Below are positions 26,075 to 33,137 of a DNA stretch of 38,198 bases, piece after piece. The first letter of the stretch is position 1, and each line of letters begins with the position of its first letter. The DNA lies in the NCBI GenBank assembly GCA_041667115.1, contig JBAYFO010000034.1:1-38198 (forward strand). The letters are read 5' to 3'. This DNA comes from UBA1563 sp041667115 (GTDB lineage Bacteria > Bacteroidota > Ignavibacteria > Ignavibacteriales > Ignavibacteriaceae). A program made the translations under genes and the position numbers. The notes beneath the pieces are model-generated. The model was given only the letters and a program-made list of their open reading frames with translations. It did no database searches and had not been told where the DNA came from.

Positions 26075-27094
26075 ATGAAAATAAGAAAAATCAGAGCGAT
26101 TGCAGATGATCTCCTTGAACGGAATAAGTACGAAGAAGCCTTCTATTTATATGATGAAATTTATGCCCGCATATGGAATGCAATCGGGACTATTCAAAAA
26201 GGATTAAATGACTTTTCTCACGATTTTCTTGGGAATAGTTTTCAATCACAGTATAAATTAAAAAACACTTTTTCCTCAAAAGCCGGCGAGACAATTTTTA
26301 AAAAATGGTTCGATCTGGATGTCGATCAAACCTTGAACGAACTTACCTTTGCTACTTACGGTCATATTCAGTGCATTTGTTATTCCCCCTTCTTGAATAA
26401 AACCATTTCGGCTGATATGGTCTATCTTGAATTCTTGATCTTGCAAACCCTTATAAATGAAGGGGATCAAGATGATTGGATTAATAAGCTGTTAAAAATT
26501 GCCACCCCGGTAATAGAAGACCAGAGGTTGAAAAAAATCCGCCAGAATTTAACTGATGCTACTCTTAAGAAAATGCTGGTTGAAAATGCAGAAAAACTGA
26601 AGGAAACAGATTGGAAAGAAGTCACCATTTTTATGATGGATTATCTTTTTAATATGGGAGATAATTTTTCCGATCTCTATCTCGCTATTAAAAAAATAGT
26701 CGGGACTTATTTCCGGCAAAAAAACTATCGTAAGAAAAAGACGGAGAAAAAAGAAGAGACGAATCAACAAGAAAGTTTTAGAGGTCAGAATTTCCATTCG
26801 TATGAAAAATACGAGCGGTACGAGAAGTATGAAAGAACCACGTTTTACAGACATGATAATTTCGACACAACACGCGCAACAGATTTTGAGAAAACAAAAT
26901 ATTATGCGCAAATCTTAGGGTTGTCTGGCAATATCACAAAGACCTTGATTCGCAAAAAATATTTAGAATTAGTAGCTCAGTATCATCCCGACAAAGTTTT
27001 TGAGCTTGGTGAGGATTTGAAAATTCTTGCCGAGACTAAAACAAAACAACTTAATGCTGCTTATGATTGGATGAAAAAAATATACCATGTCTAG
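26075..27094 (+). CDS. J-domain protein with C-terminal DnaJ domain
   Basis: A 339-residue protein whose last about 65 residues are a J domain (YAQILGLSGNITKTLI, then QYHPDKV with the HPD triad at 304-306). J domains stimulate DnaK ATPase and direct it to a client. There is no Gly/Phe-rich or zinc-finger region, so it is a class C co-chaperone; the C-terminal position of the J domain recalls DjlA-like proteins, but no membrane helix is seen. Residues 1-220 are helical and unrecognised. A basic stretch at about 222-235 and a Tyr/Glu/Lys linker with an imperfect repeat (YEKYERYEKYER, about 245-258) join the two parts. It sits alone between a chemoreceptor and a kinase; any link to signalling is only by position. 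Confidence 0.75.
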   Translation: MKIRKIRAIADDLLERNKYEEAFYLYDEIYARIWNAIGTIQKGLNDFSHDFLGNSFQSQYKLKNTFSSKAGETIFKKWFDLDVDQTLNELTFATYGHIQCICYSPFLNKTISADMVYLEFLILQTLINEGDQDDWINKLLKIATPVIEDQRLKKIRQNLTDATLKKMLVENAEKLKETDWKEVTIFMMDYLFNMGDNFSDLYLAIKKIVGTYFRQKNYRKKKTEKKEETNQQESFRGQNFHSYEKYERYEKYERTTFYRHDNFDTTRATDFEKTKYYAQILGLSGNITKTLIRKKYLELVAQYHPDKVFELGEDLKILAETKTKQLNAAYDWMKKIYHV

Positions 27095-27262
27095 CTCCTT
27101 TTGTCTTTCTATTGACTGACGTACTTGAGAAGAGTAGAGATAGTTCAAATGAAACAAAAGGGATAGAATCCCATAAAAAGCCTGTATAAAATTCTGACTA
27201 CCGGACAGACAACAATAACATCGAACTCTTTTTATAATGATAATTTTTAACGAAATAAAAAC

Positions 27263-30200
27263 ATGGCACAAGAAAAAATACTGATAGTTGAAGACGAAAT
27301 GCTAATAGCTTTGGGGCTCGAGACTAGATTAGAGAGTTTTGGATATTCAGTATGTGCCAAAGTTTTAGATTCTGAAAGCGCAATAGAGGCGGTAAAAAAA
27401 TTCTATCCTGATCTCGTACTAATGGACATCAGAATAAAAGGAACTGTCGACGGAATTGAAACCGCAAAACAAATACAGGCTATTACATTCTGCCCCATTA
27501 TCTTCATTACTGCTTACTTAGATGAAAATACCTTAGATAGAGCTAAAGAAACGATGCCCTATGGTTATTTAAATAAACCGGTTCAAGAAAGAGATCTTCG
27601 TATTACTATACAAATGGCGCTTCATAAAAGTAAAATTGAAAAAGAGTTAAGAAGAACAAAAGAAGAATTGGAGTGGAGTGAACATAGGAATAAAATCTTG
27701 GTGGAGGCTCTCCCCGATTTGATATTCCGGGTTAGCAAAGACGGGACAATTCTAGATTATCGTACCCCAGCTTCGGGGTTAACGCCTCTTCCGCGGGAGT
27801 TGCCTCTAAATACAAAAATCTCAGAAACCTTACCTCAAGCTATCAGAGTCGTGGCTATGCAGGCTATTGAAAAAAGTATTGAGAACAAGAGTACAGAGAT
27901 TTTTGAATATGAAATGCCGGTAGAACTTCAATTAAAAAAATATGAAGTAAGATCAACTAAATTAAACGATGATGAGGCATTGGTTATAACTAGGGATGTG
28001 ACCGAGCAGAAGCAAGCGGAAGACCGTTTAAGAAAAAGCCAGGAACAACTAACAGGAATTACTGCGAATTTACCTGGTATCGTATTCCAATTCACCGTAG
28101 ACCCATACGGCAATAAGTGCATCTCATACGCCGATGGAAAGCTCGAGGAGATGTTGGGATTGCTGAGTGAGAAGGAATCGCTTTACCATCGATTTGTTGA
28201 AAGAATTCATCCCGATTCTCTTAAACCGTTTTTGCAATCGGTGGAATATTCTGTGAAAAATTTTGTGCCATGGTATTTCGAGGGGAAATTCAACAAATCA
28301 TCGGGAGAAACAATCTGGTTGAGAGGGCTTTCCACTCCAGTTAAACATGACCCGGTGATTGTTTTCAACGGTATTATCCTAGACATAACCAAGCAGAAGC
28401 TGTCGGAAGAAGCGTTAATTACATCGGAAGAAAAGTTCAGGATATTAGTGGAAAATTCTCCTATAGGTATTTATTACGTTAGCCTTAAGGGTGATTTTCT
28501 CTACGGAAATAAAGTCGCTGAAGAAATCATCGGCTTTAGTAAAGAAGAGATGATCGGGAAGAATTTTTTAACAATAGGGTTATTGTCTTTTAAAGATGTT
28601 CTCTTAGCTACAAAGTTATTTGCACTAAATCTTTTGGGAAAATCAACCGGACCCGATCAGTTCGAATTGCACAGAAAAGATGGCATGCGGGTACAAACCG
28701 AGATAAAAACACAGGTCATTACTTTCAGTGGGCAAAAGGTAGTAATGGGGATGGTTCAGGATATAACAGAACGTAAACTTGCTGAAAAGGCGCTGCTCGA
28801 AAGTGAAGAAAAATATCGTTTTATGTTTGCAAAAAATCCTCAACCGATGTGGATTTATGATCTTGAAACCTTGAAATTTCTAGAAATTAATAATGCCGCT
28901 ATCAATCACTACGGCTATACAAGAGAAGAATTTCTTTCCAAGACTTTAAAAGATATAAGACCGCCTGAAGACGTCCCCGATTTGATGAAGGACATTGAAA
29001 TAACCAAAAACGATTATAATTCCGCCGGGGTTTGGAGGCATGTCAAAAAAAACGGGGAACTTGTTATTGTTGAAATAACCTCTCATTTTATCACGTTTAA
29101 TGGTCGTCCGGCAAGGCATGTTCTTATCAAAGATATTACAGAACGCAAGCAAGTGGAAGAAGCTTTAAGAGAAAGCGAAGATCGGTATCGTGATCTGATT
29201 GAAAACAGCAGCGATCTTATTTGTACTCATGATTTGGATGGAAACCTGTTATCTGTAAATAAAGTTGCTGCAGCAATTACCGGTTATTCTGAAAAAGAAT
29301 TACAAAAAATGACGATGCAAGATATTATCGTGCCGGAATATCAAAGATTATTTAAGGCGTACCTAGCAAAAATAAAAGCTATCGGCAAAGCTAAAGGGCT
29401 TCTTACTATTCAAACTAAAACCGGTGAAAGACGAATTTGGGAATATAACAATACGCTTCGTACGCAAGGTATTATTAAGCCAATCGTGAGGGGCATGGTA
29501 AGGGATATCACCGAGCAAAAGAAAGCGCAAGAATCATTGCAAGAAAGTGAATTGCGATTTAAACAAGTAGCAGAAAATGCTCGCGAATGGATTTGGGAAG
29601 TTAACAAAGACGGATTATATACCTATGCAAGTTCGGTTAGTAAAGACATCCTGGGGTATGAGCCTGAAGAAATTGTTGGCAAAAAATATTTTTATGACTT
29701 TTTTGATGAGGTTGAAAAAGAAAAAATTAAGCAATTAGCCTTTGAAGTATTTGCCAGGAAAGAGAACTTTAAAGATTTTGTGAATATTAACAGCCATAAA
29801 GATGGCAGAGAAATTATCCTTTCTACCTCCGGTGTTCCAATGCTTGATAGCAATGGTAATTTAATTGGGTATCGCGGTGTAGATGTCGATATCACCGAGC
29901 GCAAACGTGCTGAAGAAGAAATACGTATGCTTGCTCACTCTTTAAGAAGTATAAATGAGAGTGTTGTGATTACCGATATGGAAGATAATATTATTTTTAT
30001 CAATGAATCATTTTTAGAAACGTACAGTTACAGTGAAGATGAGTTGATAGGAAAACATATCAGTATTGTACACCCACTGAAAAATCCACCGGAATTAATT
30101 AAGGAAATATTGCCTGCCACATTATATGGAGGATGGAAAGGGGAATTGTTAAATAGGAGAAAGAATGGAAATGAATTTCCAATTTATCTTTCTACTTCAG

Positions 30201-31444
30201 TAGTAAGGAATAGAGAAGGAATTCCTATTGGTTTAATTGGAGTTATTCAAGACATAACCGAGCGTAAAAAAATTGAAAAAGAGCTGCAAGATTACAGAGA
30301 ACGGCTTGAAGATATCGTAGAAGAACGAACCCATGAGTTACAACAGAGTGAAGAAAAATTTAGAGTGTTGGCCGAAAGTTCTGAGGATACGATCATGCGT
30401 TTCAATAGGCAATATCAGCATTTATATGTTAATCCGCAGGTAAATAAACAAACAGGAATTAAAGCGGAAGCATTTTTGGGGAAGAAACATTCAGAGTTGG
30501 GCTTCCCTGAACATCTCGTATCGTTGTGGGAAACTACACTTGAGGATGTTTTCAAAAGTAAAGAAAAAAACAGAATAGAATTTCAACTCCCTAACGGAAT
30601 TTGGGTGGATTGGATTTTGGTTCCTGAAATTGAAGAGAACGGAGAAGTACAAACAGTTATTACCTCCGGACGCGATATCACCAAATTAAAAGAATTTGAA
30701 CATGAGATCAACAAAGCTCTGCAGAAAGAAAAAGAATTAAGTGAAATGAAAAGCAGGTTTATTTCTACGGTTTCTCACGAGTTTAGAACCCCACTTGCAT
30801 CAATATTGTCATCGACACAGTTAATACAGCGCTACTCAAAAAAGTGGGATGAAATAAAACTAAATGAGCATCACGAAAGAATTAAATACTCAATCACCAA
30901 GTTAACAGAGTTGTTGGATGACGTCTTAGCGCTAAGCAAAAGTGAAAGCCAAAGAAAGACGAATGAAACGATAAATCTTAAAGAAGAATTAACGGCTATT
31001 ATACAAGAAGTGAATCCATTGTTGACGCCGGAGCATACGATTGAATTCAATTATGGGATCAAAAATCACTACGTTACTATTGACAAAACATTAATTAAGT
31101 TGATCTTCTCCAATCTTCTGTCTAATGCTATTAAATTTAGTCCACAAGGGGGACAAATAAAATTGCTTGTTAATGAAGCAGGCAAGGAGATAATTTTTGA
31201 ATTAAGCGACCAGGGCATAGGAATAGATCAAAAGGAATTACCTAATATTTATGATCCGTTTTACCGCTCGAAAAAATCAGAACATATTAAGGGAAGCGGG
31301 TTAGGTCTTTCAATAGTGAAGCAATCAATAGCACAGTGTGGCGGAACAATAGAAACAAAGAGTAAAATTGATGAGGGAACCGTAGTTAAAATAAAAATAC
31401 CAATTCAAGAGATGAACCATGAGCAAGAAAATTCTATTAATTGA
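27263..31444 (+). CDS. REC-PAS8-histidine kinase
   Basis: A 1393-residue soluble kinase. The receiver (5-120; Asp55 in LMDIRIKG, NKPV in place of the usual KPF) is followed by eight PAS-like domains starting near residues 142, 262, 388, 513, 637, 760, 887 and 1028. A coiled coil (about 1005-1025) precedes the last PAS. HisKA has SHEFRTP (His1172) and HATPase has NLLSNAIKF (about 1281), DQGIGI and GSGLGLSI. The gene overlaps the LytTR regulator by 26 bases, so the two are translationally coupled and probably form a two-component pair. There is no Shine-Dalgarno sequence before the ATG, only an A-rich leader. The sensed signals are unknown; several PAS repeats resemble those of the minus-strand kinases. 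Confidence 0.92.
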   Translation: MAQEKILIVEDEMLIALGLETRLESFGYSVCAKVLDSESAIEAVKKFYPDLVLMDIRIKGTVDGIETAKQIQAITFCPIIFITAYLDENTLDRAKETMPYGYLNKPVQERDLRITIQMALHKSKIEKELRRTKEELEWSEHRNKILVEALPDLIFRVSKDGTILDYRTPASGLTPLPRELPLNTKISETLPQAIRVVAMQAIEKSIENKSTEIFEYEMPVELQLKKYEVRSTKLNDDEALVITRDVTEQKQAEDRLRKSQEQLTGITANLPGIVFQFTVDPYGNKCISYADGKLEEMLGLLSEKESLYHRFVERIHPDSLKPFLQSVEYSVKNFVPWYFEGKFNKSSGETIWLRGLSTPVKHDPVIVFNGIILDITKQKLSEEALITSEEKFRILVENSPIGIYYVSLKGDFLYGNKVAEEIIGFSKEEMIGKNFLTIGLLSFKDVLLATKLFALNLLGKSTGPDQFELHRKDGMRVQTEIKTQVITFSGQKVVMGMVQDITERKLAEKALLESEEKYRFMFAKNPQPMWIYDLETLKFLEINNAAINHYGYTREEFLSKTLKDIRPPEDVPDLMKDIEITKNDYNSAGVWRHVKKNGELVIVEITSHFITFNGRPARHVLIKDITERKQVEEALRESEDRYRDLIENSSDLICTHDLDGNLLSVNKVAAAITGYSEKELQKMTMQDIIVPEYQRLFKAYLAKIKAIGKAKGLLTIQTKTGERRIWEYNNTLRTQGIIKPIVRGMVRDITEQKKAQESLQESELRFKQVAENAREWIWEVNKDGLYTYASSVSKDILGYEPEEIVGKKYFYDFFDEVEKEKIKQLAFEVFARKENFKDFVNINSHKDGREIILSTSGVPMLDSNGNLIGYRGVDVDITERKRAEEEIRMLAHSLRSINESVVITDMEDNIIFINESFLETYSYSEDELIGKHISIVHPLKNPPELIKEILPATLYGGWKGELLNRRKNGNEFPIYLSTSVVRNREGIPIGLIGVIQDITERKKIEKELQDYRERLEDIVEERTHELQQSEEKFRVLAESSEDTIMRFNRQYQHLYVNPQVNKQTGIKAEAFLGKKHSELGFPEHLVSLWETTLEDVFKSKEKNRIEFQLPNGIWVDWILVPEIEENGEVQTVITSGRDITKLKEFEHEINKALQKEKELSEMKSRFISTVSHEFRTPLASILSSTQLIQRYSKKWDEIKLNEHHERIKYSITKLTELLDDVLALSKSESQRKTNETINLKEELTAIIQEVNPLLTPEHTIEFNYGIKNHYVTIDKTLIKLIFSNLLSNAIKFSPQGGQIKLLVNEAGKEIIFELSDQGIGIDQKELPNIYDPFYRSKKSEHIKGSGLGLSIVKQSIAQCGGTIETKSKIDEGTVVKIKIPIQEMNHEQENSIN

Positions 31445-32177
31445 AGACGATCTAAACCTTTTAGAAAACATGAGAGCGTTTCTTCAGGAAGAAGGATTTA
31501 TAATAGAAACTACAACCGATGGAGAAACCGGGATTGATAAAGCCAAAGAAGGGAGACCCGATTTAATAATCTGCGATATTAATATTCCTCTGAAAGATGG
31601 GTATGAAGTGTTAATCGAATTATCCAAGGGAAAGATGACAAAGTCAATTCCATTTATTTTTCTTACAGCAAAAGTTGAAAGGGAAGACTTTAGAAAAGGA
31701 ATGCAACTTGGAGCTGACGATTATATCTTTAAACCGTTCGATCTTGATGATCTCCTCAATTCAATAAAACTTAGATTGGAAAAATCGACGTTGAGGAGTG
31801 AAGTCAAGCAAAATGAAAGTCCTCTGACTAGTAAGGTATTTGAGTTAACAGATAAGATTCTTATTACTGTGGGAAAGAACAAGCAGTTTGAACTAATTAA
31901 GGATCTTAAATACATTAAAGCAAAAAATCCTTATATCTGTTTAAAGTTTGCTAACGGGAAATATTCATTAAAGCGAGAATCAATCGATGCTTGGGAAGCT
32001 AAACTTCCGGAAAAAAGTTTTATAAGAATTCATAGAGCCACGATCATAAATACCGATTTTATAATTAAAATTGAAAAACTCTCAAACGCATCTTACATAA
32101 TCCGGTTAAAAGATGAGATTGAACCTTTTATAATAAGTAAAAGATATGGTTCCAAAGTAAAAAACCGGTTTTCATAG
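31419..32177 (+). CDS. response regulator, REC-LytTR
   Basis: A 252-residue transcription regulator. The receiver (4-120) has acidic residues EDD, phospho-acceptor Asp53 (ICDINIP), Thr83 (FLTAK) and Lys105 (FKPFD). The C-terminal LytTR DNA-binding domain (about 145-250) is shown by FIRIHRATIINTDFIIKIEK. LytTR proteins usually bind paired direct repeats upstream of target promoters. It is translated from an ATG inside the end of the 1393-residue kinase gene, in a different frame, so the kinase is its likely partner. Its receiver closely resembles that of the following CheY-like gene (shared FKPFD and the preceding GADxY stretch), which suggests duplication. Confidence 0.92.
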   Translation: MSKKILLIEDDLNLLENMRAFLQEEGFIIETTTDGETGIDKAKEGRPDLIICDINIPLKDGYEVLIELSKGKMTKSIPFIFLTAKVEREDFRKGMQLGADDYIFKPFDLDDLLNSIKLRLEKSTLRSEVKQNESPLTSKVFELTDKILITVGKNKQFELIKDLKYIKAKNPYICLKFANGKYSLKRESIDAWEAKLPEKSFIRIHRATIINTDFIIKIEKLSNASYIIRLKDEIEPFIISKRYGSKVKNRFS

Positions 32178-32243
32178 AAAAATAAAATCGGAGATGACAA
32201 AACAGCACAGATGTTAAAGTCAATCAGTTTACTTCGATTGTAA

Positions 32244-32280
32244 TTCCGTTCAACAACAAAAAAAGCCCGTTCAGTACAAC
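32244..32280 (+). repeat. conserved 37-base upstream element, copy 1
   Basis: TTCCGTTCAACAACAAA at the left and GCCCGTTCAGTACAAC at the right. It aligns without gaps to the copies at 33042 and 35633. It ends five bases before the -35 box of a sigma-28-type promoter. Confidence 0.75.
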
Positions 32281-32285
32281 ACCAG

Positions 32286-32312
32286 TAAAAAGAAAATGAA
32301 CCCTACCGATAA
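32286..32312 (+). promoter_or_regulatory. sigma-28-type promoter of the CheY-like gene
   Basis: TAAA at 32286, a 15-base spacer and ACCGATAA at 32305-32312 (7 of 8 bases of GCCGATAA). The site overlaps an in-frame ATG at 32296, which argues that translation starts further down. Confidence 0.7.
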
Positions 32313-32343
32313 TTGTAGTAGAAGAAATAAAAAAGAAAAACAA

Positions 32344-32718
32344 GTGAACAAAATATTAGCAATTGAAGATGATCCTTTTTTAAGAAACAATATCTGTGAA
32401 TTGTTGGCGAATGAAGGATATGAAATAGATTCCGCGGGGAATGGAAAAATAGGACTTGAAAAAGCAAAAAAAATTTTACCGGATCTGATAATCTCTGATA
32501 TCATGATGCCGGATATGGATGGGTTTAAAGTGCTGGAGGAATTGAGGAGAAACTTAAACACAGCGGCAATCCCTTTCATTTTCATAACCGCAAGAATAGA
32601 GATGGAAAACTTTAAAAGGGGGATGAACTTAGGCGCCGATTATTATTTATTTAAACCGTTTGATGTGTGTGATCTTTTATATGCAGTACAAACAAGTTTG
32701 AAAAAAAGAGACGAATGA
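32344..32718 (+). CDS. CheY-like single-domain response regulator
   Basis: A 124-residue stand-alone receiver: acidic pocket EDD (8-10), phospho-acceptor Asp52 (ISDIMMP), the FITAR threonine and Lys in FKPFD. With no output domain it probably works by binding a partner, as CheY does with the flagellar switch, or as a phosphate shuttle; its sigma-28-type promoter favours motility. The start is a GTG at 32344. An in-frame ATG at 32296 would add 16 residues, but it falls between the -35 and -10 boxes of the promoter and the extra residues do not look like receiver sequence. The ribosome site is poor for either start. The receiver is a close relative of that in the LytTR gene just upstream. Confidence 0.82.
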   Translation: MNKILAIEDDPFLRNNICELLANEGYEIDSAGNGKIGLEKAKKILPDLIISDIMMPDMDGFKVLEELRRNLNTAAIPFIFITARIEMENFKRGMNLGADYYLFKPFDVCDLLYAVQTSLKKRDE

Positions 32719-32887
32719 AAAACCAAGTGAAGTAATGCAATCTGTTTCAGCGTTTAATAAGTTTAGTGAAAATCTTTTGATTGAGCCTGGAGAGAAATTT
32801 GGTTTAGCGGTCGTTCAAAAAAAAATGGTGCGGTCCAATAGTTAGCTTAAATTAAAAGTTGACTAAACAATTATGTGCAGTGATGAT

Positions 32888-32914
32888 TAAACAAAATGAC
32901 CATTGTTTCGATAA
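32888..32914 (+). promoter_or_regulatory. second sigma-28-type promoter upstream of the third chemoreceptor
   Basis: TAAA at 32888-32891, exactly 15 bases, then TTCGATAA at 32907-32914. It lies about 220 bases before the chemoreceptor ATG. It would give a long leader, or drive a small RNA or peptide. Confidence 0.55.
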
Positions 32915-33041
32915 TATAACAGTGTTTATTTGTACAATTAAGAAATTATCATTATAAGCTTTCACCACGTTCTAAATAAGTATGAGGATAGCGTACTTAC
33001 TTCTAATGGAAGGAGTCACTATTGTTTATAAAGGTTCGACT

Positions 33042-33078
33042 TTCCGCTTAACAACAAAAAACGCCCGTTCAATACAAA
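33042..33078 (+). repeat. conserved 37-base upstream element, copy 2
   Basis: TTCCGCTTAACAACAAA at the left, GCCCGTTCAATACAAA at the right. By direct alignment it differs from copy 1 at six positions and from copy 3 at only four. It lies directly upstream of the proximal sigma-28-type promoter. Confidence 0.75.
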
Positions 33079-33084
33079 GTATAT

Positions 33085-33110
33085 TAAAACACACTACCTG
33101 ACTTCGATAA
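33085..33110 (+). promoter_or_regulatory. proximal sigma-28-type promoter of the third chemoreceptor
   Basis: TAAA at 33085, a 14-base spacer (15 if read as TTAA one base earlier) and TTCGATAA at 33103-33110. The -10 box ends 27 bases before the ATG. The CGATA core is exactly 42 bases from the GCCCG of the 37-base element, as in the other two copies. Confidence 0.65.
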
Positions 33111-33137
33111 TAACAATATAAAACAAGGGAAATTAAA

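Larger units (their letters stand above)
32719..33137. other. long leader region of the third chemoreceptor
   Basis: These 419 bases contain two sigma-28-type promoters (32888-32914 and 33085-33110) and copy 2 of the 37-base element between them. A 39-codon frame (ATG at 32982) runs through the element and has no homologue that I recognise. No other gene is seen. Confidence 0.6.

Noticed and set aside
32296..32343. Upstream ATG giving the CheY-like protein 16 extra residues
   Set aside because: It lies between the -35 and -10 boxes of a promoter whose position is fixed by two other copies, so it would not be in the transcript.
32982..33101. A 39-codon frame running through the 37-base element, and the idea that the element encodes a conserved peptide
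   Set aside because: The same frame is open in all three copies, but copy 1 has a TAA directly before the element and copy 3 has no start codon, so conservation is at DNA level.
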